Shown: positions 1-8,453, numbered from the stretch's first letter. The stretch: 22,567 bases of DNA from Phycisphaerales bacterium UBA1161 (GCA_002311745.1 DBZL01000020.1:1-22567); one strand, 5' to 3'. The notes: a model not told the origin generated them from the sequence alone. A program made the numbers and translations.

Positions 1-2855
1 ATCGGCCGGAAACGCAGCAGGCACGCCTGGCGGATCGCCACCTCCGGCGTGGCACCGCCGCGCTCCGCGTCCAGCGCGAAGTCCACCATCATGATGGCGT
101 TCTTCTTCACCACGCCGAACAGCATGATGATGCCCACGAAGGCGTACAGGTCGAGCGTCACGTTGAAGAGCATGAGGGTGAGGAGGGCACCCACCGCGGC
201 GGAGGGCAGGCCCGAGAGAATCGTGATGGGGTGGATGAAGCTCTCGTACAGAACTCCCAGCACGATGTAGATCACCAGGATGGCCACGATCAGCAACACC
301 GAAAGGCCCTGGAACGAGCGCTGAAACTCCTTCACCGTTCCCTGGAAGTTGGCGGTGATGGTGGCCGGCATGCGCAACTCGCGAATGGCGTCGTCCACGT
401 GCGAGGCTGCCTCGCCCAGCGAGAAGCCGGGCTTCAGGTTGAAGGACACGTTCACCGCCGGCAACTGGCCGAAGTGGTTCACCGTGAGCGGGCCCACCGT
501 GGGCGTGAAATTCACCACTTCGTCCATCGGAATCAGCGAACCCTGCGAAGAGCGGATGTAGAGCTTAGACAGTGCTTCCGGGCTGCGCTGGTACTGGGGT
601 TCCACTTCGAGCAGTACCGCGTACTCGTTGGCGGGCGTGAAAATGGTTGAAACCTGGCGGCTGCCGTAGGCGCTGTAGAGGGCGTCCTGGATCTGCTCTG
701 GCGTCACTCCCAGCGACAGCGCACGGTCGCGGTCGATGTTAGCCATCACTTGCGGGCTGGCGATCTGCAGGTCCGAGGTTACGTCCACGAACCCCGGCAG
801 TGTGTTCATCTTCGCCACCAGGCGCGGCACCCAGGGGTAGATCTCCTTCAGGTTCGCGCTCTGGAGCGTCATTTGGTACACGCTGATGGAGTTCTGGCCG
901 CTGACGGTGATCGGCGGCGGATTCTGCATGAACGTCATCAGGCCGGGCACCACGGCCACTTTCGGCCGCAGTTCGGCAATGGTCTGATCCACCGAGAGCG
1001 CCCGCTGATTGCGCGGCTTCGTGCGCACGAAAAAGAAGCCCTGGTTGCTATCCCCTACGAACGCGCCGCCATCGCGCACGTTGGGATCGGCCATCACGAT
1101 GTCGGCCACGGCCATATGGTGCTTGACCATCGATTCGAACGAGATGTCCTGGCCGGCCATGGTCACGCCGAACATGAAATTGCTGTCCTGGCTGGGAATG
1201 AAGCCGGTGGGCATGGTGAAGAACAGGTACACTGTCCCCACCAGCAGCGCCAGGGCGGCCATCAGGGTGACGAACTGGTGGCGGAGCACGCCGCGCAGGG
1301 TGACATCGTAGGCGTGCGCCAAGCCATTGTGGCCTCTCTCGAGCACGTGATAGAGCAGGCCGTGCCGCGCGTCGCGGCTGATCCCCAGGAAGCGGCTGCC
1401 CAGCATGGGCGTGAGGCTCAGCGAGACGAAACCGGAGATCAGAATGGCCACCGTAATAGTCACGGAGAACTCGTGTAACAGCCGGCCCACGATGCCGCCC
1501 ATGAACAGCACGGGGATGAAGACCGCCACCAGCGAGATGGTCATCGAAACGATGGTGAAACCGATCTCGCGGGAGGCCAGCAGCGCCGCCTCCATGCGCG
1601 ACTTGCCCATCTCCATGAAGCGCACGATGTTCTCGAGCATGACGATGGCGTCGTCCACCACGAAGCCCACCGAGAGCGTCAGCGCCATCAGCGACAGGTT
1701 GTTGAGGCTGTAGCCGAGCAGGTACATGGCCGCGAAGGTGCCGACGATCGAGAGCGGCACCGCCGCGCCCGGAATCAAGGTGGCCGAGAGGTTGCGCAGG
1801 AACAGGAAGATGACCATCACCACCAGGCACACGGTCAGGATCAACGTGAACTCGACGTCGTGAATCGAGCCGCGGATGGATTCCGAGGCGTCGAAGGCGA
1901 CGTCGAGCTTCACCGCCGGCGGGATCTCGTGACGGAACTGGGGCAGAAGCTGCTTGATGTTGTCCACCACCTCGACGGTGTTGGTCCCGGGCTGGCGCTG
2001 GATGGCGAGAATCACGCCGCGCGCGCCGCCGAACCAGGCGTAGGCCTTGTTGTTCTCGACGCTGTCGAGGACGTTGCCGAGCTGTTCGAGGCGCACCGGC
2101 GTGCCATTGCGCCAGGCCACCACCATGGGGCGGTAGGCGCTGGCTTCCATCAACTGCCCGCTCGATTGCACGGTGAAGGCCTGCTTGGCGCCGTAGAGCT
2201 TCCCGGTCGGCAGGTTGACGTTGCTCTGCGCGATGGCGCGCTGCACGTCGTCGATGCCTACGTTGCGCGCCGCCAGGGCGTCGGGATCCAACTGCACGCG
2301 CACGGCGTATTTCTGGCTGCCGTAAACGATGACGCGCGAAACGCCGCTGACCATCGAAATGCGCTGCGAGAGCATGGTCTCGGCATACTCGTCCACGGTG
2401 TAGAGCGGCAGCGTGTCGGAAGTCAGCGAGAGGTAGAGCACCGGCTGCTCGGCCGGGTTGGCCTTCTGATAAGAAGGGGGGCGCGGCATGTTGGGCGGCA
2501 GGCGTCCACCCGCGCTGGCGATGGCCGCCTGGATGTCCTGCGCCGCGGCGTCGATGTTGCGCTCGAGCGTGAACTGCACCGTGATGTCGGTCTCGCCCTG
2601 CGAGTTGGCCGAGCTCATCTGCTGCACGCCGGCGATGGTGGAAAACTGGCGCTCGAGCGGCGTCGCAACCGAGGACGCCATGGTCTCGGGACTGGCGCCC
2701 GGCAGAGAGGCGGTGACCTCTATGGTGGGATAGTCCACGCTGGGCAAGGCGGCCACGGGCAGCGCACGGAAGCCCACGATTCCAAATAGCAGAATGGCGA
2801 ATGTCACCAGCGCCGTCATGACCGGCCGCTCAATGAAGATGCGCGAGAGATTCAT
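1..2855 (-). CDS. RND multidrug efflux permease (HAE1/MdtB-like), 3' end beyond window
   Basis: Inner-membrane proton-driven pump subunit of a tripartite efflux system. The start is ATG at 2855, giving MNLSRIFIERPVMTALVTFA, a typical N-terminal first helix of the AcrB/MdtB family. About 951 residues are visible and the reading frame runs off the left edge, so roughly the last 80-90 residues of a ~1030-residue family member are missing. The proton-relay segment FVVDDAIVMLENIV places the paired aspartates at about residues 401-402, equivalent to AcrB D407/D408. A second helical bundle begins near RHQFVTLMAALLVG, and the C-terminal bundle contains GVVKKNAIMMVDFALDAER. It lies 46 bp downstream of the adaptor gene in the same orientation, so the two are probably co-transcribed. 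Substrate cannot be read from sequence. No outer-membrane channel gene is visible. Family assignment is firm; MdtB/MdtC-like versus generic HAE1 is not resolved. Confidence 0.95.
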   Translation of the reverse strand, partial: MNLSRIFIERPVMTALVTFAILLFGIVGFRALPVAALPSVDYPTIEVTASLPGASPETMASSVATPLERQFSTIAGVQQMSSANSQGETDITVQFTLERNIDAAAQDIQAAIASAGGRLPPNMPRPPSYQKANPAEQPVLYLSLTSDTLPLYTVDEYAETMLSQRISMVSGVSRVIVYGSQKYAVRVQLDPDALAARNVGIDDVQRAIAQSNVNLPTGKLYGAKQAFTVQSSGQLMEASAYRPMVVAWRNGTPVRLEQLGNVLDSVENNKAYAWFGGARGVILAIQRQPGTNTVEVVDNIKQLLPQFRHEIPPAVKLDVAFDASESIRGSIHDVEFTLILTVCLVVMVIFLFLRNLSATLIPGAAVPLSIVGTFAAMYLLGYSLNNLSLMALTLSVGFVVDDAIVMLENIVRFMEMGKSRMEAALLASREIGFTIVSMTISLVAVFIPVLFMGGIVGRLLHEFSVTITVAILISGFVSLSLTPMLGSRFLGISRDARHGLLYHVLERGHNGLAHAYDVTLRGVLRHQFVTLMAALALLVGTVYLFFTMPTGFIPSQDSNFMFGVTMAGQDISFESMVKHHMAVADIVMADPNVRDGGAFVGDSNQGFFFVRTKPRNQRALSVDQTIAELRPKVAVVPGLMTFMQNPPPITVSGQNSISVYQMTLQSANLKEIYPWVPRLVAKMNTLPGFVDVTSDLQIASPQVMANIDRDRALSLGVTPEQIQDALYSAYGSRQVSTIFTPANEYAVLLEVEPQYQRSPEALSKLYIRSSQGSLIPMDEVVNFTPTVGPLTVNHFGQLPAVNVSFNLKPGFSLGEAASHVDDAIRELRMPATITANFQGTVKEFQRSFQGLSVLLIVAILVIYIVLGVLYESFIHPITILSGLPSAAVGALLTLMLFNVTLDLYAFVGIIMLFGVVKKNAIMMVDFALDAERGGATPEVAIRQACLLRFRP

Positions 2856-2901
2856 AAGCTACTCACTGGCCAATCCCTGGGCAAGCTGAAGCATGCCCCA
2901 C

Positions 2902-4107
2902 CTACAGTTCCCGGGAGTCGATCTTGCCGGCCGGAACGGCTTGGATACGCGCTCCGGGATAGAGGCGAAGCTGGCCGTCGGTGACCACGGTCTCACCGGG
3001 CTCGACCCCTTTCTCGAGGACCACTTTGCCGGCCACGGTGCGCCCCGCCGCCACCAGCCGCGGCTCAACCGTCTGGTCCTTCTTGACCACGTAAACGAAC
3101 TGCCCCCGCTGGCCGGCTTGCACCGCCTCGGCCGGCACCACGGTCGCTTCGCGCGCGTCCAGGCGGAGCACGGCGTCGACGAACTGGCCCGGCCACAGCA
3201 GCCGGTCGCCGTTTTCGAAGACGGCTTTGAGCTTGATGGTGCCCGTCGCCGGGTCCACGGCGTTGTCGATTACGGCTAGCGACCCTTGCACTTTCTTGCC
3301 GGGATCGTCCTCGAGGTACACCTCGACCGGCAGTTTCGCGCTGGCGCTGCGGGTCCGGATCTCCCCCAGATTCTGCTCCGGAACCCCGAAGGACACGAAG
3401 ATGGGCTCGATCTGGTTGATCACCACCAGCGTGGTGTCTCCGTTGGCCTTGACGAAGTTGCCGGCGTGGACCAGAACGTTGCCGGCGCGTCCCGTGATGG
3501 GCGAGTGAATGTCGCAATAGGCGAGATCCAGTTTGGCCCGCTCGACGGCCGCGCGGTCGCTTTCGAGCGAGGCCCGCGCGCTCTCGATGGCGGCCTCATC
3601 GGCGTGCACCGATTCCCCTTGCGCGTCGAAGGTGCTGCGCACCTGGTCGTACTGGTTGCGGGCGGCGATGCCCTGTTTGAAGAGCTCGTCATAGCGCTTC
3701 GCGTCCGCCTCGGCGGTCGTCAGTTGGGCTTTGTCGCGGCCGAGATTGGCCTGCGCCTGGAGAAGCTGCGCCTGGTCTTTGGCCACGGCCGCCTCCGCCT
3801 GGCGCAGCGCCTCTTGATAGGGGCGCGCGTCGATCTGGAAGAGCAGGTCTCCCTGTCGAATGAGGCCGCCCTCGGTGAAGCGGACGCCGACCAGTTCGCC
3901 GGCGACCTGAGACTTGACCTGCACGGTGTGGAAAGGCTCGACCGTGCCAACGGCGCGCACCTCGACCGGAAGCACCTCGCGAACCGCTGCAATCACGCTC
4001 ACCGGCACGGCGGGCATGCCGCCGGGGCCGGCCATCTGCTGCGCCGGCTTATCGGAACCACACCCCGCCAGCATCGCCGCCATGAGCACTACCAAACCGA
4101 AGCGCAC
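2902..4107 (-). CDS. RND efflux periplasmic adaptor (membrane fusion protein), lipoprotein
   Basis: Periplasmic adaptor linking the RND permease to an outer-membrane channel. I chose the GTG at 4107 because an AAGGAGGT ribosome site lies just upstream and the protein then begins with a lipoprotein signal (RFGLVVLMAAMLAGC, lipidated Cys16). The frame is open to 4410, but that extension has no signal or ribosome site. About 401 residues. Visible order: biotinyl-lipoyl half (VRAVGTVEPFHTVQVKSQVA), a long alpha-helical hairpin rich in Ala, Gln and Glu (about residues 95-175), the second lipoyl half (YCDIHSPITGRAGNVLVHAG), a beta-barrel (VEVYLEDDPGKKVQGSLAVI) and a membrane-proximal domain (VVTDGQLRLYPGARIQAV). 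This is the HlyD/AcrA/MdtA order. It is first in a two-gene operon with the permease. Confidence 0.93.
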   Translation of the reverse strand: MRFGLVVLMAAMLAGCGSDKPAQQMAGPGGMPAVPVSVIAAVREVLPVEVRAVGTVEPFHTVQVKSQVAGELVGVRFTEGGLIRQGDLLFQIDARPYQEALRQAEAAVAKDQAQLLQAQANLGRDKAQLTTAEADAKRYDELFKQGIAARNQYDQVRSTFDAQGESVHADEAAIESARASLESDRAAVERAKLDLAYCDIHSPITGRAGNVLVHAGNFVKANGDTTLVVINQIEPIFVSFGVPEQNLGEIRTRSASAKLPVEVYLEDDPGKKVQGSLAVIDNAVDPATGTIKLKAVFENGDRLLWPGQFVDAVLRLDAREATVVPAEAVQAGQRGQFVYVVKKDQTVEPRLVAAGRTVAGKVVLEKGVEPGETVVTDGQLRLYPGARIQAVPAGKIDSREL

Positions 4108-4248
4108 CGTACCTCCTTGACCCCGAACAGGTTCTTGTTTCCAGTGTAGAACGGTTCCCGGCCCAGCTCGCTCCATGTGTAAAGTTTTGTCAATTGTGGG
4201 ACGGAGCCGTACCAAGCCGGGTTCCGATCCCTTCCAATGAATACAGAC

Positions 4249-4253
4249 GGAGG
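4249..4253 (+). promoter_or_regulatory. Ribosome binding site deciding between GTG 4253 and ATG 4268
   Basis: GGAGG at 4249-4253 overlaps the in-frame GTG at 4253, so that GTG cannot use it. For the ATG at 4268 it is rather distant, about 14 bases, but a second AAGAG (4259-4263) is well spaced. The ATG also puts a basic residue and a hydrophobic core at the N terminus, as a signal peptide needs. Confidence 0.4.
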
Positions 4254-4267
4254 TGTGCAAGAGTTCC

Positions 4268-5113
4268 ATGAGAATACGAAACGCAGTAATGGCCGCCGCG
4301 TTGAGCGGTCCGTTGGTTCTGCTCGCGGGCGACACCTGGCGCGACAAAGACCCTTCCCAATGGACGAGTGACGAGGTCAACCAGGTGCTGACCAATTCTC
4401 CCTGGGCCAAGCAGGTGACCGCAAGTCAGAATAGCGACTGGTCGCAAGGCGGGAGCCGTGGCGGCGGTTACGGCGGAGGGGGTGGCGGCGGCGGAATGGG
4501 CGGCGGCGGAATGGGCGGAGGCGGTGGTGGCATGGGCGGTGGCGGCTGGGGCGGTGGCGGCGGCGGAATGGGCGGCGGGGGCGGTATGGGCGGCGGCGGT
4601 TGGGGCGGTGGCGGCCGCGGCGGCGGCAGGAGCCGCGGGGGATCGCAGAATACGCCGGCCCCCAAGGTGACGATCCGCTGGGAAAGCGCCGCGCCGGTAC
4701 ACCAGGCGCTCCTCAAGAGCGAGGTGGCGGACGCTTCCAAGTTCGCGGACTGGTCCAAGGACTATTACGTGGTCACGGTCAGCGGGCTGCCGCAGTGGGG
4801 ACAGCGCCAGGGCGGAAGCGACGACAACGACCAGCAGCAGGATCCCGACCGGGCGAAAGAGATGCAAGAGCGGATGCAGGACCACTTGAAGCAGAGCACT
4901 TCGCTCAAACTCAAGAGCCGGACCATTGCGCCGGAACGGGTCGACACGCTCGATTCCGCCGGCGGCCACACGTTCGTGTTTCTCTTCCCCCGCACTTCGA
5001 ACATTCTGGCGGACGACAAGGAAGTCGCCTTCGGAACGTCCATGGGCCGGTGGGAAATCAAGTCCAAGTTCACCCTGAAGGAGATGCAGTTCAAGGACAA
5101 GCTGGAGTTGTGA
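4268..5113 (+). CDS. Exported glycine-rich protein of unknown function
   Basis: About 281 residues. The start at ATG 4268 gives a short signal peptide (MRIRNAVMAAALSGPLVLLAG). The mature N-terminal part contains WTSDEVNQVLTNSPWAKQVT (about residues 34-53), a segment I associate with proteins repeatedly seen in acidobacterial genomes. Residues about 61-127 are an almost pure glycine tract broken by Met, Trp and Arg, coded by G-rich DNA. The C-terminal half is an ordinary mixed-composition domain starting VTIRWESAAPVHQALL, with FVFLFPRT and AFGTSMGRWEIKSKFTL near the end. The gene diverges from the efflux adaptor across about 160 bp, and a weak TTGTCA-17-TACCAA box pair lies at 4187-4215. No enzymatic motif is seen. 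The Gly tract suggests a flexible linker between two domains or a surface role. Function unknown. Confidence 0.85.
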   Translation: MRIRNAVMAAALSGPLVLLAGDTWRDKDPSQWTSDEVNQVLTNSPWAKQVTASQNSDWSQGGSRGGGYGGGGGGGGMGGGGMGGGGGGMGGGGWGGGGGGMGGGGGMGGGGWGGGGRGGGRSRGGSQNTPAPKVTIRWESAAPVHQALLKSEVADASKFADWSKDYYVVTVSGLPQWGQRQGGSDDNDQQQDPDRAKEMQERMQDHLKQSTSLKLKSRTIAPERVDTLDSAGGHTFVFLFPRTSNILADDKEVAFGTSMGRWEIKSKFTLKEMQFKDKLEL

Positions 5114-5130
5114 GGCCGCTTTCGGCGGCC
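5114..5130. terminator. Hairpin between converging genes
   Basis: GGCCGC (5114-5119), a 5-base loop and GCGGCC (5125-5130) directly follow the stop codon of the Gly-rich gene. No T-run follows, so it is only a terminator-like hairpin between two converging genes. Confidence 0.35.
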
Positions 5131-5196
5131 GCTCGTCGATCCCCCGGAGCTGTGGAGCCGGGAACGGCCGGCTGGATCGACGGACCGCGAGCGCAT

Positions 5197-6783
5197 CTAC
5201 CGGTCAAGCACGTCGCGGACCTTCTCGGCCAGCGTGTGGTGGCTGAAGGGCTTGGCCAGGAACTCCACGTCGGCTTCGAGAACGCCGTGGTGTACGACGG
5301 CGTTCTCGGTGTAGCCGGAGAGATAGAGGACCTTCATGCCGGGCCGCACCGGGAGCAGTTGGTCTGCCAACTGCCGGCCGCTCATCTGCGGCATGATCAC
5401 GTCGGTCAGCAGCATGTGGATCGTGCCTTCGTACTGCCGGCTGAGTTCGAGGGCCTCGAGCGGGTCGGCGGCTTTGAGAATCCGGTATCCCAGCCGCTTC
5501 AGCATCTCCGCAACCAGCTCGCGCACACCCTTTTCGTCCTCCACCAGCAGAATGGTCTCGACTCCCTGCCTGGAAACGGGGCTGGGGACGCGATCGCCTG
5601 AACTGGGGGCCTCAGCCACCCTGGGGAAGTAGATCTTGAAGGTCGTTCCCCGCCCCGGCTCGCTGTAGACCCAAATATCGCCGCCGCTCTGTTTCACGGT
5701 GCCGTAGACGGTCGCCAGTCCCAGCCCGGTTCCCTTGCCCTGCTCCTTGGTCGTGAAAAACGGCTCGAAGATGTGGCGCTTGGTTTCCGCGTCCATGCCA
5801 TGCCCGGTATCGCTGACCGCGATCAGGACGTAGTCGCCCGGCTGGACGCCCAGGTGGGTCCGGGAGTAGTTTTCGTCGAGGTGGGACACCGCGGTTTCGA
5901 TAGTCAGCTTGCCACCATCCGGCATGGCGTCTCGGGCGTTGATCGCCAGGTTGAAGACGATCTGCTCCACCTGTCCGGGATCGGCTTTGATGTTGCCGGC
6001 GCCGGCGGCGAGACTCAGGGTGAGATCGATGTCTTCGCCGATCAGGCGGCGCAGCATCCGGTCGGCGCCACGGAGCAGCTCGTTCGCGTCGATCACGCGG
6101 GGGCGCATCACCTGGCGGCGGCTGAAAGCGAGCAACTGGCCGGTGAGCGCGCCGGCGCGCTCGGCAGCCTTGGCGACCTCCTCGGCATAGTCGCGCAGGG
6201 GGTCCTGGAGGGACAGACCGTCGAGCAGCATGCGGTCGTAGCCGGAGATGATGGTGAGCAGGTTATTGAAGTCGTGCGCCACGCCGCCGGCCAGGCGGCC
6301 GACCGCCTCCATCTTTTGCGCGTGGAGCAGTTGGTCCTCGAGATGCTTGCGCTGGGTGATGTCGCTGACGAAGGCGATGGCAAACGGGCCCTCGTCGGTT
6401 TGGATGTGACTGAGGCTGACCTCGACCGGGAATTCGGCGCCATCCTTGCGCCGCCCCGCCAATTCCATTCCGATGCCCATGGGGCGGACGCGCGGGCGGG
6501 AGAAGTAGCCGTCGCGGTGGGCCAAGTGCCCATCCCGGGCGCCCTGGGGCAGCAGCGCTTCAATCGTTTCCCCCAGCAGTTCGCGGCGGCTGTAGCCGAA
6601 CATTTCTTCCGTTCTGGCGTTGGCAAGGACAATGCGGCCGTGGCGGTCGACGCTCAGAATAGCCTGGGCCGCCGACTCCAGCAGCGCCGCCAGAAGTTTG
6701 TCGTGCGATTGCAGGTAGAGTTCCAGATCCTTGCGCGCGGCAGCGCCTGCGCCGGGATTGGTGCCCTGCCCCTCTTTGTCCAT
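5197..6783 (-). CDS. Cytoplasmic PAS hybrid sensor histidine kinase with C-terminal receiver
   Basis: Signal-transduction kinase of about 528 residues. The start is ATG 6783 (MDKEGQG), preceded by GGGGTG; a GTG two codons earlier is possible. No transmembrane segment is seen, so it should sense a cytoplasmic signal. Order: PAS/PAC (about 30-145; AILSVDRHGRIVLANARTEE, then FVSDITQRK), dimerisation/phospho-acceptor helix with VAHDFNN (His170), HATPase with N box NLAINARDAM, G1 box VSDTGHGMD and G2 box GKGTGLGLA, then a receiver domain (ETILLVEDEKGVRELVAEML) with phospho-acceptor Asp461 in LLTDVIMPQMSG and the conserved Lys in FLAKPFS. All catalytic residues appear intact. No separate response regulator gene is adjacent, so output probably goes through phosphotransfer or an unlinked partner. 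The target is unknown. Confidence 0.94.
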   Translation of the reverse strand: MDKEGQGTNPGAGAAARKDLELYLQSHDKLLAALLESAAQAILSVDRHGRIVLANARTEEMFGYSRRELLGETIEALLPQGARDGHLAHRDGYFSRPRVRPMGIGMELAGRRKDGAEFPVEVSLSHIQTDEGPFAIAFVSDITQRKHLEDQLLHAQKMEAVGRLAGGVAHDFNNLLTIISGYDRMLLDGLSLQDPLRDYAEEVAKAAERAGALTGQLLAFSRRQVMRPRVIDANELLRGADRMLRRLIGEDIDLTLSLAAGAGNIKADPGQVEQIVFNLAINARDAMPDGGKLTIETAVSHLDENYSRTHLGVQPGDYVLIAVSDTGHGMDAETKRHIFEPFFTTKEQGKGTGLGLATVYGTVKQSGGDIWVYSEPGRGTTFKIYFPRVAEAPSSGDRVPSPVSRQGVETILLVEDEKGVRELVAEMLKRLGYRILKAADPLEALELSRQYEGTIHMLLTDVIMPQMSGRQLADQLLPVRPGMKVLYLSGYTENAVVHHGVLEADVEFLAKPFSHHTLAEKVRDVLDR

Positions 6784-6810
6784 ATACACCCCGTGGTGCT
6801 CTTTAGTTCT

Positions 6811-6816
6811 ATTGTA
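6811..6816 (-). promoter_or_regulatory. Possible -10 box of the hybrid kinase gene
   Basis: On the minus strand TACAAT lies about 27 bases before the ATG at 6783. No convincing -35 box stands at standard spacing, so this is tentative. Confidence 0.3.
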
Positions 6817-6896
6817 CCTGTGGTTTCGGAAGAAAGCGCCAATAAGAAGAACGTCCGATCCGGCTGTGACTGACTAAGGGCTCAGAACTATCTCAC

Positions 6897-6935
6897 GGAC
6901 GGCTCCCGTAAAGACACCGGTATTGGGACCGTCCC
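6897..6935. repeat. REP-like imperfect hairpin
   Basis: GGACGG (6897-6902) pairs with CCGTCC (6929-6934), and GGGACCGTCCC (6925-6935) is itself palindromic about its central base. The pattern resembles extragenic palindromic repeats of GC-rich genomes. Other copies cannot be checked inside this window. Confidence 0.3.
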
Positions 6936-7063
6936 TGAACGAACAGCCCCTCTTGAATGAAGATCTCGGCTAGTGGTTAGATGCCTCGATTGCCGCGCCG
7001 CACCAACTTTAATCGGGCATTCCGGTGAAGGCGGAAGCGCCTGCGCCACTTAGCTGCACGAGG

Positions 7064-7104
7064 GGCAGGTATTCTGCCTGCCAGCGACAGGCCGGAGGCC
7101 TGTC
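7064..7104. repeat. Double palindromic (REP-like) element
   Basis: Two adjacent inverted repeats. GGCAGG-7-CCTGCC is followed, after a few bases, by the perfect GACAGGCC-GGA-GGCCTGTC (7086-7104). Paired short palindromes between genes are typical of dispersed extragenic repeats. It lies just downstream of the reductase stop and could also act as a transcript end. Copy number in the genome is not known from this window. Confidence 0.45.
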
Positions 7105-7176
7105 CTACTTGATTTGGATCGTGCCCGTGACGACGCGGGTGGTGGCCGCGTACAACTCACTGCGGAGGCGGGCGGC

Positions 7177-8145
7177 CTACACGTTGTTGCCGAGCTCGAA
7201 GAGCGGGTCGGCGGCTCCGGCGTAGGCCAGGAGCCGCTTGGTCTCGTCCTCGGTGATGGGCTGGAAGCTCTGCGCCACGTCCAGGGCGAGGTGGAACCAG
7301 GCGGGGTTGCCGGGCGGAAGGGCCGCGGTCACGGGCTGCGAAAGCGTCCAGCGCCAGGCCAGCGCGGCTTCTTCGGGCAACGTGCAGGGCTCGTACCAGC
7401 ACTTCGGAGTGCGCTGGCTCTCCGGCAGGCTCTGCGCGTACTTGCCGCGGGCCATGGCCTTCAGCGCGAAGCGGGCCACTCCTTTGCTGCGCGCGTGTTC
7501 GAGCACCTGCGGGCCGAAGTTGGCCTTGGAGAACAGGACGTAGTTCACGGGGAACAGAAAGGCGTCGAAATGGGCGCGGTCCATCGCGCCGATGGCTGTC
7601 TCGACGGAGTGGGCGCTGAAGCCGAGGTAGCGGAGCTTGCCGGCCTTCCGCGCGGCCACGAAAGCCTCCATGGCGCCGTTGAGGCCGAAGATCCGCTCCA
7701 GGTCCGCGGTCTTCTGGAGGGCGTGGTGCTGGTAGAAATCCAGGTGGTCGGTTCGAAGGACCTTGAGCGTGGCATCGATGTCGGCTGCGGCGCCGGCCTT
7801 GTCGCGAAAGTCGGTCTTCGAAGAGAGGAAGCAGCGGTTGCGGTACGGCTCCAGCGCCGGCCCCATCCGCTCCTGCGCGTTGCCGTAAGACGGGGACACG
7901 TCGAAGAAGTTGACGCCGCGATCGAAGGCCTCCGCCACCAGATCGTTGGCGGCCGTTTGTTCGATCTGCATGAGCGCAGTGCCGCTGAAGGCCAGGATGG
8001 AGAGGTGCTCGCCCGTCTCGCCCAGCGGTCGCTTGGGGATTGGGTTCCGTCTGGTTGGGGGTTTCCCGTCGCCGAGCAGGTCACGGGATGCGGCCAGGAG
8101 TGCGGAGGCCGCGGTTCCGTTTCTCAGAAAGTTTCGCCGGTCCAT
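7177..8145 (-). CDS. Tat-exported aldo/keto reductase
   Basis: NAD(P)H-dependent oxidoreductase of the aldo/keto reductase superfamily, 322 residues. The start at ATG 8145 gives MDRRNFLRNG, a twin-arginine signal followed by a hydrophobic stretch (TAASALLAAS), so it is predicted to be exported folded. An upstream in-frame ATG at 8181 lacks support. The catalytic tetrad is visible: Asp82 and Tyr87 (FFDVSPSYGNAQE), Lys110 (FLSSKTDF) and His140 (DFYQHHAL). Barrel segments such as GKLRYLGFSAHSVETAI follow the family pattern. The C-terminal part (ITEDETKRLLAYAGAADPLF) resembles Tat-type AKRs of planctomycetes and acidobacteria. The substrate is unknown. The promoter appears to overlap that of the divergent small gene. 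Confidence 0.92.
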   Translation of the reverse strand: MDRRNFLRNGTAASALLAASRDLLGDGKPPTRRNPIPKRPLGETGEHLSILAFSGTALMQIEQTAANDLVAEAFDRGVNFFDVSPSYGNAQERMGPALEPYRNRCFLSSKTDFRDKAGAAADIDATLKVLRTDHLDFYQHHALQKTADLERIFGLNGAMEAFVAARKAGKLRYLGFSAHSVETAIGAMDRAHFDAFLFPVNYVLFSKANFGPQVLEHARSKGVARFALKAMARGKYAQSLPESQRTPKCWYEPCTLPEEAALAWRWTLSQPVTAALPPGNPAWFHLALDVAQSFQPITEDETKRLLAYAGAADPLFELGNNV

Positions 8146-8151
8146 AGTCCG

Positions 8152-8181
8152 ATCATGCAACTTTTGCGGGCACGGGTTCAA
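8152..8181 (-). promoter_or_regulatory. Promoter of the reductase gene, near-leaderless
   Basis: On the minus strand TTGAAC (8181-8176), an 18-base spacer and CATGAT (8157-8152) end six bases before the ATG at 8145. Transcription would start at or next to the start codon. No ribosome site is present, in agreement with a leaderless message. Confidence 0.5.
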
Positions 8182-8189
8182 TGGCCGGC

Positions 8190-8198
8190 TGGTACAAT
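8190..8198 (+). promoter_or_regulatory. Extended -10 promoter of the small gene at 8208
   Basis: TGGTACAAT is an extended -10 element ending nine bases before the ATG at 8208. No Shine-Dalgarno sequence lies in between, so the transcript should be leaderless or almost so. It overlaps the region feeding the divergent reductase promoter. Confidence 0.5.
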
Positions 8199-8207
8199 CG
8201 GACCGGG

Positions 8208-8453
8208 ATGATTCTTAACTCGCGTGTCGACCCCCGCAAGATTGTGGGCTCGTATCCGGAGCGGCTAAGCGTGGAGCAGTTGAGGGCCCTGGCCGGCTAC
8301 GTGGTCGCCCTGGAACTCTACACGCCGGAAACCGTACCGGTGCGCCGCATTGAGGCCATCGGCGAGACGGCCGACGAGTGCATGGCGGGATTGGCCGGCC
8401 GCGGGCTCGATCCGCGGCGTTTCGAATACATAATGTTGAAGGCGCCGTACTAA
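8208..8453 (+). CDS. Small conserved-looking protein of unknown function
   Basis: 81 residues, starting at ATG 8208 (MILNSRVDPRKIVGSYPERL) directly after an extended -10 box. An in-frame ATG at 8181 would place the promoter inside the gene and is not favoured. The protein is soluble with a mixed alpha/beta look: SVEQLRALAGYVVALELY, a hinge TPETVPVRRIEAIGETADEC, then an end FEYIMLKAPY. No signal, membrane helix or metal motif is seen. I do not recognise the family. It diverges from the reductase and ends 31 bp before the tRNA-Pro, and the tRNA promoter overlaps its 3' end. Confidence 0.75.
   Translation: MILNSRVDPRKIVGSYPERLSVEQLRALAGYVVALELYTPETVPVRRIEAIGETADECMAGLAGRGLDPRRFEYIMLKAPY

Larger units (their letters stand above)
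6784..7176. other. Non-coding stretch with two palindromic repeat units
   Basis: Between the kinase start and the reductase stop I see no credible gene. The stretch holds the probable kinase promoter near 6811, an imperfect hairpin near 6897-6935, and a paired palindrome near 7064-7104. Confidence 0.6.

Noticed and set aside
1860..2789. Long plus-strand frame opposite the RND permease
   Set aside because: It is a shadow of the permease in high-GC DNA: His/Arg-rich, with no domain.
5773..6873. Long plus-strand frame opposite the sensor kinase
   Set aside because: It is antisense to an intact kinase and has no family features.
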